This document shows positions 1 to 6,936 of a stretch of DNA of 39,142 nt, piece by piece (the stretch's first letter is position 1; each line of letters begins with the position of its first letter). Source of the stretch: UBA6821 sp044236545 (GTDB taxonomy: Bacteria > Verrucomicrobiota > Verrucomicrobiia > Chthoniobacterales > UBA6821); assembly GCA_044236545.1 (NCBI GenBank), contig JBIIGI010000018.1:1-39142 (forward strand). Reading direction: 5' to 3'. The translations under genes and the position numbers were made by a program. Under the pieces are notes generated by a model that did no database searches, was not told the DNA's origin, and was given only the letters and a program-made list of their open reading frames with translations.

Positions 1-420
1 GGGTGCATCCGCCGGGGCGATCAGGAAGGGTTCCTCCAGGAAGGCTCCCTCGCCAACGCAGGCGATCCAGTACTGACCGCCCCTCGCGTCACCGAGTGCC
101 CAGAAGCCCGAGTCCGGGCCCGGCAGTGCGAGGGGAGAGGGGATGGCATGGAGAGGCCGATCGAGGGCCGTTGCGAATCCGCGGGCCGCGGCAATGCCCG
201 CCCTCAGCCCGTTGTAGGAGCCGGGCCCCAGACCGACGGCGACCGCATCGGGGGTGCCGCATTCCCTCACCGCGGCTTCCATGGCCGCAAAAAGCGCCGA
301 GGAATCCGAGCGCGCATGAGGGGTGTTTTGCTCGAAGAGCACCTTCGCGTCTCCGTTACCGATGGAGACCACGGCCACCGAGGCGACGGGTGAGGAAGAG
401 TCGAGTGCGAGAATCCTCAT
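1..420 (-). CDS. tsaB: TsaB, tRNA threonylcarbamoyladenosine biosynthesis protein (3' end outside window)
   Basis: This is the N-terminal ~140 residues of the inactive-homologue subunit TsaB, which with TsaD and TsaE transfers the threonylcarbamoyl group to A37 of ANN-decoding tRNAs in the cytoplasm. The protein starts MRILALDSSSPVASVAVV, the ASKHA-fold opening strand and turn. It then carries GLGPGSYNGLRAGIA at about residues 63-77, the most conserved TsaB segment. The reading frame runs off the left edge without a stop, so the C-terminus is missing only because of the window. Its ATG at 420 overlaps the tsaE stop (ATGA, 417-420), so the two are translationally coupled with tsaE first. The family assignment is firm. 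Confidence 0.93.
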   Translation of the reverse strand, partial: MRILALDSSSPVASVAVVSIGNGDAKVLFEQNTPHARSDSSALFAAMEAAVRECGTPDAVAVGLGPGSYNGLRAGIAAARGFATALDRPLHAIPSPLALPGPDSGFWALGDARGGQYWIACVGEGAFLEEPFLIAPADAP

Positions 421-869
421 CGTTGAGCCTCACGCCATGAGATCAGTCGGGATTCATCGGACCGGGGTTCGATCCGGATGCGGAGCGTCCCGGAGGGAAG
501 GATCTCCGGGAACTTGTCTCCCCATTCAATCATCATCAGCCCCTCGCCCTGATAGTCCTCAAGCCCGAGCGCCAGCGCCTCAGCGGCGGATTCCAACCTG
601 TACCAGTCGGAATGATGCAAGCGTGACTCGCCCGACCCGTAGCTGTGCAGGAGGGTGAAGGTGGGGCTGGTCACCCCCTCGGTGATGCCCAGTGCCCTGG
701 CCGTGGCTTTCACAAAATGCGTTTTGCCTGCGCCAAGCGGCCCCTCCAGACTGACAGTGCCCGCCTTGATCATCCCGGGAAGCAGAGCGGCCGCCACCGT
801 GGCCGTCTCCTCGGTGGAGTGGACCACGCGCTCACAGGGAGGCATTGCGGCGGAATTGTCGGTTGCCAT
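417..869 (-). CDS. tsaE: TsaE, tRNA t6A biosynthesis ATPase
   Basis: TsaE is the P-loop ATPase that recycles the TsaB-TsaD complex during t6A37 formation. The 150-residue length is typical. The Walker A motif GPLGAGKTHFVK lies at about residues 43-54, followed by the family block TSPTFTLLHSY near residue 68, the HSDWYRL segment, and MMIEWGDKF, the usual IEW site near the C-terminal third. The ATG at 869 sits in the spacer divergent from pgi. The gene overlaps tsaB by four bases, which fits the common tsaE-tsaB operon. Nothing is unusual in the protein itself. Confidence 0.95.
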   Translation of the reverse strand: MATDNSAAMPPCERVVHSTEETATVAAALLPGMIKAGTVSLEGPLGAGKTHFVKATARALGITEGVTSPTFTLLHSYGSGESRLHHSDWYRLESAAEALALGLEDYQGEGLMMIEWGDKFPEILPSGTLRIRIEPRSDESRLISWREAQR

Positions 870-921
870 GACCCCGGTATTTTAGTTGGGTTCAATCTGG
901 CTAGCAATCCTCGGCGGATTA

Positions 922-970
922 ATCCTTCATAATTCATCCTCCATCCTCCATCCTCCATCCCTCATCCTTT
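922..970 (+). repeat. Heptamer tract directly upstream of pgi
   Basis: Seven 7-base units stand in perfect register: ATCCTTC, ATAATTC, ATCCTCC three times, ATCCCTC, ATCCTTT. The tract ends four bases before the pgi start codon at 975, so it forms the 5' leader. It is the first example of the heptamer family that fills spacers throughout the window. No purine-rich ribosome binding site is visible between tract and ATG. Confidence 0.85.
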
Positions 971-974
971 TCCC

Positions 975-2597
975 ATGTCCAACCCTACCCAACTCCCCGC
1001 CTGGAAAGCCCTCGCCTCCAACCGCGACCAGATCGCCAAGACCACGCTCAAGGATCTCTTCGCCGCCGATCCGAAGCGCGGTGAGCGCCTGACTGCGGAG
1101 GCGTGCGGCCTCTACCTCGACTACTCCAAGAACCGGGTCAACGACGAGACCCTCAAGGGCCTGCTCCAGCTTGCCAAGGAAGTCGGCCTCGAGGCGCACC
1201 GTGACAAGATGTTTGCCGGGGAGAAGATCAACATCACCGAGGACCGCGCAGTGCTCCATGTCGCACTCCGCGCCCCCAAGGGGGAGGTGATCAAGGTGGA
1301 CGGTGTCGACGTTGTCCCCGAGGTTCACAAGGTGCTCGGGGCCATGGGAGCCTTCGCCGACCGCATTCGCAGCGGCGAGTGGAAGGGCCACACCGGAAAG
1401 CGCATCAAGAACGTCATCAACATCGGCATCGGAGGCTCCGACCTCGGTCCCGTCATGGCCTACGAGGCCCTCCGCCACTACAGCGACCGTTCGCTGACCT
1501 TCCGCTTCGTTTCCAATGTCGACGGCACCGATTTTGCCGAGGCCGTTCAGGACCTCGATCCCGCCGAGACCCTCTTCATTGTTTCCTCCAAGACCTTCAC
1601 CACCCTCGAGACCATGACCAACGCGCACACGGCGCGCGACTGGTCGCTTGCGGGCTTCGGCGGCGACGTCAAGGCCGTCGCCAAGCACTTCGTGGCCGTC
1701 TCCACGAATGCCGCCAAGGTCTCCGAGTTCGGCATCGACACCGCCAACATGTTCGGTTTCTGGGATTGGGTCGGCGGACGCTACTCGATGGATTCGGCGA
1801 TCGGTCTCTCGACCATGATCGCCATCGGACCGAAGAACTTCTCCGACCTCCTCGCCGGCTTCCATGCCATGGACGAGCATTTCCGTACCGCGCCGCTTGA
1901 GAAGAACCTGCCCGTGCTCATGGGTCTCCTTGCCGTCTGGTACAACGACTTCTTCGGCGCACAGAGCATCGCGGTACTGCCCTACGAGCAATACCTCAAG
2001 CGCTTCCCCGCCTACCTCCAGCAGCTCACCATGGAGAGCAACGGCAAGTCGGTCCGCCTCGATGGCACCCATGTCACCTTCGACACGGGACCGATCTACT
2101 GGGGCGAGCCCGGCACCAACGGCCAGCACTCCTTCTACCAGCTCATCCATCAGGGAACCCGCCTCATCCCGTGTGATTTCATCGGCTTCAACAAGGCCCT
2201 CAACCAGCTGGGGCACCACCACAATTACCTCATCTCGAATATTTTCGCGCAGGCCGAGGCGCTTGCCTTCGGCAAGACTTCCGAGCAGGTGAAGGCTGAG
2301 GGAACTCCCGACTGGCTCACCCCGCACCGCGTATTCGAGGGGAACCGCCCGTCGAACGTCATCATGGCCGACAAGCTCGATCCGCACACCCTCGGAACCC
2401 TTGTCGCCCTCTATGAGCACAGCGTCTTCACCCAGGGCGCCGTCTGGGGGATCAACTCCTTCGACCAGTGGGGTGTGGAGCTCGGCAAGCAGCTTGCCCA
2501 GCACATCATTCCCGAGTTGGAGGCGCCGACAGAGCCCGAGCTCAAGCACGACAGCTCCACCAACGCCCTCATCCGCCGCTTCCGCGCCCGGAAGTAA
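975..2597 (+). CDS. pgi: Glucose-6-phosphate isomerase
   Basis: The enzyme interconverts glucose 6-phosphate and fructose 6-phosphate in the cytosol. At 540 residues it matches the long bacterial Pgi class. The phosphosugar-binding loop INIGIGGSDLGP is at about residues 150-161 and the signature DWVGGRYSMDSAIG at about 261-274. The catalytic residues are visible: Glu354 in MESNGK, His385 in NGQHSFY and Lys505 in VELGKQLA. A gene for 6-phosphogluconolactonase begins 13 bases downstream, so glucose 6-phosphate can be steered to glycolysis or to the oxidative pentose phosphate route from one transcript. The start follows a heptamer tract without a clear Shine-Dalgarno sequence. Confidence 0.98.
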   Translation: MSNPTQLPAWKALASNRDQIAKTTLKDLFAADPKRGERLTAEACGLYLDYSKNRVNDETLKGLLQLAKEVGLEAHRDKMFAGEKINITEDRAVLHVALRAPKGEVIKVDGVDVVPEVHKVLGAMGAFADRIRSGEWKGHTGKRIKNVINIGIGGSDLGPVMAYEALRHYSDRSLTFRFVSNVDGTDFAEAVQDLDPAETLFIVSSKTFTTLETMTNAHTARDWSLAGFGGDVKAVAKHFVAVSTNAAKVSEFGIDTANMFGFWDWVGGRYSMDSAIGLSTMIAIGPKNFSDLLAGFHAMDEHFRTAPLEKNLPVLMGLLAVWYNDFFGAQSIAVLPYEQYLKRFPAYLQQLTMESNGKSVRLDGTHVTFDTGPIYWGEPGTNGQHSFYQLIHQGTRLIPCDFIGFNKALNQLGHHHNYLISNIFAQAEALAFGKTSEQVKAEGTPDWLTPHRVFEGNRPSNVIMADKLDPHTLGTLVALYEHSVFTQGAVWGINSFDQWGVELGKQLAQHIIPELEAPTEPELKHDSSTNALIRRFRARK

Positions 2598-2610
2598 CCG
2601 GATCATCCTC

Positions 2611-3318
2611 ATGAAGATCGAGGTCCTTGCCAATGATGATGCGGTCGCCAAGGCGGCCGCCGGAGTCATCGCCGCCGCCGCCCGCGAGGCCGTTGCGGCA
2701 CGCGGCCTCTTCACCCTTGCCGTGAGCGGGGGGAAGACCCCCTGGGCCATGCTCAGGGATCTCGCTTCCGAGGAGGTTCCCTGGTCCCGCGTCCATGTCT
2801 TCCAGATCGACGAACGGATCGCACCCGAAGGTGATCCCGACCGCAACCTGACCCATCTCCACGAGAGCCTCTTGGGGAACGCTCCCATTCCCAAGGAGAA
2901 CATCCACGCCATGCCGGTGAATGCCGCGGATCCCGCCGAGGGGACCAGGGAATACGAGAGGACGCTTCAGGAACTCTGCGGAAATCCACCCATTCTGGAC
3001 ATGGCTCACCTCGGACTCGGTCCCGACGGCCACACCGCCTCGCTTGTTCCGAACGATCCCGTCCTCGAGGTCGCCGACCGTGACGTCGCCCTCACCGATC
3101 CGGTGAACCTGTATCAGAACCGCCGTCGCATGACCCTCACCTATCCGATGATCAACCGCTCGCGACGGATCATGTGGCTCGCCACGGGCGCGGCCAAGAT
3201 CCCCATGATCGTCCGCCTCAAGGCCGCCGATCACTCCATCCCGGGAGGACGGATCACCCAGGAGAACGCACTCCTGTTGACCGACACAGCGGCCGCCGGC
3301 GGGATCCCCGCTCATTGA
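2611..3318 (+). CDS. pgl: 6-phosphogluconolactonase
   Basis: This 235-residue protein hydrolyses 6-phosphoglucono-1,5-lactone in the oxidative pentose phosphate pathway. Family landmarks are the early VSGGKTP motif (about residues 44-50), the DER motif in FQIDERIAPEGDPDRN, and the signature LGLGPDGHTASLVPN near residue 131. The reading frame stays open upstream into pgi, but ATG 2611 is chosen because it gives the normal family length and leaves a 13-base gap after the pgi stop. It is evidently co-transcribed with pgi. Downstream lies a long chain of hairpins. Confidence 0.95.
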   Translation: MKIEVLANDDAVAKAAAGVIAAAAREAVAARGLFTLAVSGGKTPWAMLRDLASEEVPWSRVHVFQIDERIAPEGDPDRNLTHLHESLLGNAPIPKENIHAMPVNAADPAEGTREYERTLQELCGNPPILDMAHLGLGPDGHTASLVPNDPVLEVADRDVALTDPVNLYQNRRRMTLTYPMINRSRRIMWLATGAAKIPMIVRLKAADHSIPGGRITQENALLLTDTAAAGGIPAH

Positions 3319-3384
3319 TCGGGATTCCGGGCACTCGGCCCCCGTTTGCTGGCAATACAAGCCGCTTTTGTACTCGCTTGCTTT

Positions 3385-3750
3385 GCCTCGGCCTCTCCCG
3401 AGGCCCTCGTCCTTCGGACTGGTTCGCAGGCTTTATGGTGCATCCCTGCACTCGATGTTCGCAAGGCTCACCCTTTGGGTCCACCTTCGGTGGCTACAAC
3501 TCGACCATCCCATGGTCTCGTTTCAGCGGCTTGGTTCGACTCAGTCCCATCTGCCATTTGACGGCACTTTGCGCCCGCAAAGCTGTGCCGCCCCTTAAGG
3601 GGCTACGACTACGTCGTCTTTTATCTGCCGGTCGTCCCCGACCAGGCATCCCTCGTCCTGCTGGACTCAGGACTTCTCAACCCCTCCGGCCTCGAATGAT
3701 TAAGCCGCCTTCCCAGGCGCCTTTTGCGCCGCTTCCGAGCGGCTTGGTTC
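3385..3750 (+). repeat. Chain of at least a dozen short perfect hairpins
   Basis: This gene-free stretch is almost wholly short inverted repeats with 2-7 base loops. Examples are GCCTCGG/CCGAGGC (3385-3404), GTCC/GGAC (3409-3419), GTGCA/TGCAC (3438-3451), ACCC/GGGT (3470-3480), CCACC/GGTGG (3481-3493), GACCAT/ATGGTC (3503-3517), GGTCG/CGACC (3630-3643), GTCCTG/CAGGAC (3655-3673), CGCCT/AGGCG (3706-3719), GGCGC/GCGCC (3716-3730) and GCCGC/GCGGC (3728-3743). Most loops on this strand are pyrimidine only (TTC, TCCC, TTT, CCC, CTTTT). I see no coding frame. An open frame through the stretch has no recognisable protein content. A structured RNA or a hairpin-copying repeat are both possible. Confidence 0.8.
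3558..3617 (+). repeat. Composite hairpin element, copy A (truncated)
   Basis: This is the same ordered element as at 6726, 10519 and 37681 (minus). Hairpin 1 is GGCAC/GTGCC (3563-3567, 3585-3589) with the inner stem TTTGC/GCAAA. Hairpin 2 is GCCCC-TTAA-GGGGC (3590-3603). Hairpin 3 is ACGAC/GTCGT (3605-3617). After hairpin 3 the sequence departs from the other copies and hairpin 4 is missing here, although a hairpin-4-like unit with the TTGGTTC tail sits further down at 3728-3750. Confidence 0.8.
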
Positions 3751-3752
3751 CC

Positions 3753-3840
3753 ATCTACAATCTCCTATATCCTATATCCCGCCCCTCTGGGGCGCCTCCT
3801 CCGCCCTTCTTAATCCGTAATCCTTAATCCGTAATCCTTT
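3753..3840 (+). repeat. Heptamer tract with a central GCCCCTCTGGGGC hairpin
   Basis: The tract runs ATCTACA, ATCTCCT, ATATCCT, ATATCCC. The hairpin GCCCC-TCT-GGGGC follows, and then ATCCGTA, ATCCTTA, ATCCGTA, ATCCTTT in register up to 3840. The same order (TATCC units, GCCCCTCTGGGGC, then TTAATCC units) recurs near 6600, 8700, 10470, 12740 and 13820. The remaining 3841-3956 holds no gene and leads into vapB. Confidence 0.8.
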
Positions 3841-3956
3841 TGGCTGTTGAGGCGACTTGGTTCGACCATCGGCTCAGTCTGCTGTTGGATTGTTCAGGGG
3901 TTAGCCCAACTAGGCATGAACTTGACCAAATGATGCGCTGATGCGATGATGATTCA

Positions 3957-4181
3957 ATGCGAACCACCCTTGAAATTGAAGACGACGTTCTTGAGGTCGC
4001 CAAGGGCATGGCCAAGCACCAGTGCGTCAGTTTAGGAAAGGCTGTTTCCCTGCTGATGCGCAAGGCCATCACCCCATCATCATCCTCGCCGACCGTTCGC
4101 AATGGACTCCGGGTGATATCCCGCCAAGGAAACACAAAGCCCGTGACCCTGGACGTGGTGAACCAGCTCCGGGACGAATAG
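3957..4181 (+). CDS. VapB-type antitoxin, ribbon-helix-helix-like
   Basis: This 74-residue protein opens MRTTLEIEDDVLEVAKGMA, the usual start of short VapB/DUF2191-type antitoxins: a beta strand for DNA binding followed by a helix. The rest is short and hydrophilic, as expected for the toxin-binding tail. It lies 14 bases upstream of a PIN-domain toxin on the same strand. By analogy it should neutralise that toxin and repress its own promoter. A TTGACC near 3923 could serve as a -35 box. A related antitoxin with the same MRTT opening lies at 38436. Confidence 0.8.
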   Translation: MRTTLEIEDDVLEVAKGMAKHQCVSLGKAVSLLMRKAITPSSSSPTVRNGLRVISRQGNTKPVTLDVVNQLRDE

Positions 4182-4195
4182 CCGCCTCCTTGAGC

Positions 4196-4639
4196 ATGCC
4201 ACGATCCTATCTCCTGGACGTGAATGTCCTCGTTGCCTTGTTTGACGAAGCCCATGTCCATCACATGCCCGCGCATACTTGGTTTGCGGAGCATGGCATG
4301 AAGGGGTGGAGGTCCTGTCCGATCACCGAGAATGGATTTCTGAGGGTTCTCTCCCACCAGGCCTATCCGAATCTGCCCACACCGACTCCTGATCTCGCCG
4401 TCCGGCTCGAGGAGTTCAAACAGGCAAGCCCGAATTATCTTTTTTGGAACAACGATTACTCACCTGCCGCTTGGATTGCTCCGATGCGATTGCCGATTGC
4501 TTCCGCACAGACCACCGATGCCTACCTCCTCAATCTTTGCCATCGGAATCAGGGAACGCTGGCGACCTTTGATCGGCGGATCCGTTCCTCACTCATTGGG
4601 GAAAACTCCGGCGACATCATCGAATACATTCCGGTTTAG
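4196..4639 (+). CDS. VapC-type PIN-domain ribonuclease toxin
   Basis: This is a 147-residue PIN-domain protein, a Mg-dependent endoribonuclease of type II toxin-antitoxin systems. The acidic active-site positions are present: Asp8 in YLLDVNVLVALFD, Glu45 in ITENGFLRVL, Asp108 in TTDAYLLNL and Asp126 in ATFDRR. ATG 4196 is preferred; a TTG six bases upstream is in frame. It pairs with the antitoxin at 3957. Its stop codon is followed at once by a perfect 18-base palindrome, and the next genes converge on it from the other strand. Confidence 0.88.
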   Translation: MPRSYLLDVNVLVALFDEAHVHHMPAHTWFAEHGMKGWRSCPITENGFLRVLSHQAYPNLPTPTPDLAVRLEEFKQASPNYLFWNNDYSPAAWIAPMRLPIASAQTTDAYLLNLCHRNQGTLATFDRRIRSSLIGENSGDIIEYIPV

Positions 4640-4657
4640 GGAAGCGCTAGCGCTTCC
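4640..4657. repeat. Perfect 18-base palindrome between convergent toxin genes
   Basis: The sequence GGAAGCGC/TAGCGCTTCC reads the same on both strands with no spacer. It begins on the base after the vapC stop (4637-4639). There is no T tract after it, so a classical intrinsic terminator is doubtful. It could act as a bidirectional stop or a protein site. A fragment of the hairpin element (GAACCAAGCCGCC on the plus strand) follows at about 4683. Confidence 0.75.
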
Positions 4658-4703
4658 TTAGATTGTTGGCGGAAGGAAAGCCGAACCAAGCCGCCGGGAA
4701 GCC

Positions 4704-5090
4704 TCACCAGATCACTTGGCATCCATACTCATGGTAGGGTCCGTCAGGCGTGAGGATGGGCATTTTGTGGAAGAGGGAGTCGGCAGCAATCATCCTGTCG
4801 AATGGGTCGCGGTGGATGGAGGGAAGTGTTCCTGACTTGTAGATGACTCCCCTTTCCAGACTCAAAATCGTGATGTCCTGAATGCGCGCCTGTTCTTCAA
4901 TCCACACTTCCGGCATCCGTGGCAGGGGCAATTTGCCGGTGTTGTATTTCAAAACAATCTCCCAGACGGAGGCGAGACTCAGAAATCTCTCTTTATGCGG
5001 ATCCTCAAGAGCGGCTTTTGCAGCGGGCCCAAGTTGTCCGGGATCGCTGGCAAGCCAGATGAAGGCGCATGTATCAAGAAGGATCCTCAC
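4704..5090 (-). CDS. VapC-like PIN-domain toxin of a Phd-VapC pair
   Basis: A PIN-domain protein of about 128 residues. Acidic residues stand at Asp6 (ILLDTCAFIWL), Glu44 (SVWEIVLKY), Asp95/Asp98 (HRDPFDRMIAA) and Asp116. The HRDPFDRMIAAQA-like block is typical of the PIN toxins that pair with Phd-type antitoxins. The frame could open at TTG 5102, but GTG 5090 overlaps the antitoxin stop as GTGA (5087-5090), the usual coupled arrangement, so I choose it. It converges with the vapBC pair on the left. Confidence 0.85.
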   Translation of the reverse strand: MRILLDTCAFIWLASDPGQLGPAAKAALEDPHKERFLSLASVWEIVLKYNTGKLPLPRMPEVWIEEQARIQDITILSLERGVIYKSGTLPSIHRDPFDRMIAADSLFHKMPILTPDGPYHEYGCQVIW

Positions 5091-5326
5091 GCCATCCCCC
5101 AATCCCTTAACTCGTCACCGGTCATGGGGGCAAAAGCGTCGGCCGAAATCGTAAATGGCTCGGAGGTGGGTTCGCCGACACGCGGGCGTTGGCGGGGCGC
5201 CACAATGGCCGGTACAAGGCGTGCCACCGGGTGCTTACCGCGGCAAACAATGACTTCTTCCCCCTCTTCCACTTTGTGTAGGAGCCGGGAGAGGTGCGTC
5301 TTGGCTTCATGAATCGTAACAACCAT
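5087..5326 (-). CDS. Phd/YefM-family antitoxin
   Basis: A 79-residue protein with the Phd N-terminus: VVTIHEAKTHLSRLLHKVEEG, then EEVIVCRGKHPVARLVPA, which forms the DNA-binding dimer. The variable tail that binds the toxin follows. It is translationally coupled to the PIN toxin through a four-base overlap. An inverted repeat lies 21 bases upstream of its ATG, which fits autorepression. Confidence 0.9.
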   Translation of the reverse strand: MVVTIHEAKTHLSRLLHKVEEGEEVIVCRGKHPVARLVPAIVAPRQRPRVGEPTSEPFTISADAFAPMTGDELRDWGMA

Positions 5327-5346
5327 TGATAAAAAGTAGACTAGGT

Positions 5347-5361
5347 CTTGACCAAGTCAAG
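5347..5361 (-). promoter_or_regulatory. Putative operator/promoter of the phd-vapC pair
   Basis: The inverted repeat CTTGAC-CAA-GTCAAG spans these bases. On the minus strand it contains TTGACT as a possible -35 box, with TACTTT 16 bases further as a possible -10. That would put the transcript start very close to the ATG at 5326, that is, a nearly leaderless mRNA. Phd-family dimers bind short palindromes of this kind. The assignment is inference from position and symmetry. Confidence 0.5.
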
Positions 5362-5375
5362 TTTAGGATGGATGG

Positions 5376-5698
5376 GAAGCTGGCTCCCAGCTTCTACAAC
5401 TCACGCAGGCGGCCAGAGGTCAGAGGTCAACCAGGGAGGAAAATTAGTGTATCTCGTAACAACGCAATATTGTCATATCATGATGTTCAGAATGATCGAT
5501 GAGGTTTATTACCTTTGAAATTGTGAATGATTAAGCCTCCCTCCCAGACGCCTTTTGCACCCCTTCTTAGGGGCTTGCTTCGACCTTCGTCTTTCGTCTT
5601 TCGACTCATCCTCGGCCCCATCTCCTATATCCTATATCCTATATCCCATCTTCTGCGCCATAAGCGCACCTCCTGCGCCCACGGCGCATCCGCGCTTC
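5376..5698 (+). repeat. Repeat-filled spacer between phd and the MarR-like gene
   Basis: The spacer starts with an 8-bp perfect hairpin, GAAGCTGG-CTC-CCAGCTTC (5376-5394), and a doubled heptamer AGAGGTC near 5413. From about 5524 it repeats the block also seen at 3695 (AATGATTAAGCC, then CCCTTTTGC-like hairpins). CTTCGAC, CTTCGTC and TTTCGTC heptamers follow near 5580, ATCTCCT/ATATCCT units run from about 5620 to 5650, and the hairpin TGCGCC-CAC-GGCGCA lies near 5676. The more AT-rich 5440-5525 and 5700-5763 show no gene. Confidence 0.75.
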
Positions 5699-5763
5699 AG
5701 AAAACTTCATTTCATTTTGAATTGTGTGTTGTGAAATGTAAAACTTCTGCTTATTTCTAGGGC

Positions 5764-6312
5764 ATGCGATCACCCGTCGCCATGGAGTCCTCTTCCCCGA
5801 CTTCGCGCCCCACGCAGGGCGTTGCCGGGGAGATGGATTCATCCTCCCTTCTCTCGATCCAGAGCGAGATGGCGGGCATCTTTGCCGAACTCGCCGACAT
5901 CTTCGGGAACCCATCCTCCCTCGGATCCATCTACGGATTCCTCTTTGCCTCCCCCGAGCCGCTCTCCATGGAGCAGATCGTGAGCGGCCTAGGCATCAGC
6001 ACGGGAAGCGTCAGCCAGGGACTCCGCCGCCTTGTCGAACTGGAGGCCATCATTCCTCATAAGCCCAACGGAGAGCGCATCACCCGCTACACCGCCAAGC
6101 TCGAGCTGCGCCCGTTCGTCGCCATGTTCCTCGACCAGCAGCTCCAGCCCCGCCTCCAGCGCTCCGTCGACCGTATCACCACCCTCCGGGAGAAGATACC
6201 CGACCTCTCGCCTCCCACCCGTGACCTCCTTGGCGCCCGCATTGACCGCGCCGCCAAATGGCACTCCCGCGCCAAGACCTTCCTCCCCATGATCAGACGG
6301 TTTCTGAGATAG
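5764..6312 (+). CDS. MarR/GbsR-like winged-helix transcriptional regulator
   Basis: A 182-residue protein with a winged-helix region at about residues 45-110. IFGNPSSLGSIYGFLFASPE opens the domain, PLSMEQIVSGLGISTGSVS contains the recognition helix, and the wing follows around HKPNGERITRYTA. This pattern matches the GbsR branch of the MarR family, whose members regulate adjacent genes in response to small ligands. The N-terminal ~25 residues are Ser/Pro rich and poorly conserved in appearance; internal ATGs at codons 7 and 24 are alternative starts. It stands alone between repeat blocks, some 4.4 kb before the polysaccharide genes, so its target is unknown. Confidence 0.75.
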   Translation: MRSPVAMESSSPTSRPTQGVAGEMDSSSLLSIQSEMAGIFAELADIFGNPSSLGSIYGFLFASPEPLSMEQIVSGLGISTGSVSQGLRRLVELEAIIPHKPNGERITRYTAKLELRPFVAMFLDQQLQPRLQRSVDRITTLREKIPDLSPPTRDLLGARIDRAAKWHSRAKTFLPMIRRFLR

Positions 6313-6460
6313 GGGAGGGCACCCGTCCTCACGTGACGGCATCAGCACAGTTGAATTCAGCACACAGACCCCGGGTCACCCGGCCGGCCAAGTGCGGCAG
6401 CATGCTCGGCGACGGAGTCGGGGGGATAGGAGATGGGATATAGAAGATAGAAGATGAGAA

Positions 6461-6592
6461 ATGGGATTGAGTTTTGAAAATCTAGACGCTTGGCAAAGCG
6501 CTCGCGAATTGGTTCAAGCCGTTTACGGAATGACGAGGGATAACGATCTATCGAAGGATTATGGATTATGAGATCAGATCCAACGCGCAGCA
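6461..6592 (+). pseudogene. Remnant of a four-helix-bundle (S23/IVS family) protein gene
   Basis: ATG 6461 opens MGLSFENLDAWQSARELVQA, the helix-1 signature of the S23/23S-rRNA-intervening-sequence protein family. It continues VYGMTRDNDLSKDYGL and then has an in-frame TGA (6569-6571) exactly where the family has Arg, followed by DQIQRAA. The match ends at 6592, where ATATCCT heptamers begin. The remainder of the gene is absent. It is thus stopped by one nonsense codon and cut at a repeat edge. Heptamer units in the opposite orientation (AGATAGA, AGATGAG) lie just upstream at 6435-6460. Confidence 0.8.
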
Positions 6593-6880
6593 TATCCTAT
6601 ATCCCATCTTCCGCCCCTTTGGGGCGCCGCCCTCCGTCCTTCTTGATCCTTAATCCGTAATCCTTAATCCTCCATTCTGTAGTGCCTCCTTCCCACGGGC
6701 TTGGTTCCCATCTCCCATCTCCCATTTGACGGCACTTTGCGCCCGCAAAGCTGTGCCGCCCCTTTGGGGCTACGACTGCGTCGTAGTCTACCGCGCCCCT
6801 TCCCAGGGGCTTGGTTCCTATATCCCATCTTCCGCCCCTCTGGGGCGCCTCCTGCGCCTTCAGCGCATCTTCCGCACAGA
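6593..6880 (+). repeat. Repeat block with heptamers and hairpins
   Basis: The order is ATCC heptamers, a GCCCC-TTT-GGGGC hairpin, ATCCTTA/ATCCGTA units (6650-6672), the phrase CATTCTGTAGTGCC (6673-6686), then ATCTCCC units. The composite hairpin element follows (listed separately), then ATATCCC, GCCCC-TCT-GGGGC and TGCGCC-TTCA-GCGCA. No coding content is visible. Together with 6313-6460 this fills the whole spacer between the regulator and the ATPase gene. Confidence 0.8.
6726..6817 (+). repeat. Composite four-hairpin element, copy B (complete)
   Basis: Hairpin 1 is GGCAC (6731-6735) with GTGCC (6753-6757), enclosing TTTGC/GCAAA and loop GCCC. Hairpin 2 is GCCCC-TTT-GGGGC (6758-6770). Hairpin 3 is TACGAC-TGC-GTCGTA (6771-6785). 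A linker TCTACCGC follows. Hairpin 4 is GCCCC-TTCCCA-GGGGC (6795-6810). The tail is TTGGTTC (6811-6817). The order is the same in copies C and D, but the stem sequences differ in a paired manner. Confidence 0.85.
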
Positions 6881-6898
6881 AGAGAAACGGTAAGCACG

Positions 6899-6926
6899 CT
6901 TTACATATAACGCGTATAGTGTAAAG
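6899..6926 (+). promoter_or_regulatory. Inverted repeat upstream of the ATPase gene
   Basis: CTTTACA (6899-6905) and TGTAAAG (6920-6926) form a perfect 7-bp inverted repeat around an AT-rich centre. It ends 10 bases before the GTG start at 6937. The site looks like an operator or promoter region in an otherwise GC-rich, repeat-rich spacer. Function is inferred from position only. Confidence 0.45.
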
Positions 6927-6936
6927 TTTACTTCAA

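Noticed and set aside
927..2912. Long minus-strand open frame opposite pgi and pgl
   Set aside because: It is antisense to two well-identified genes with strong codon bias, which commonly leaves the opposite frame open. Its translation is low in recognisable motifs.
3174..3827. Plus-strand open frame after pgl as a gene
   Set aside because: It overlaps the pgl 3' end in another frame and then runs through hairpin repeats. The translation is Arg/Pro-rich with no domain.
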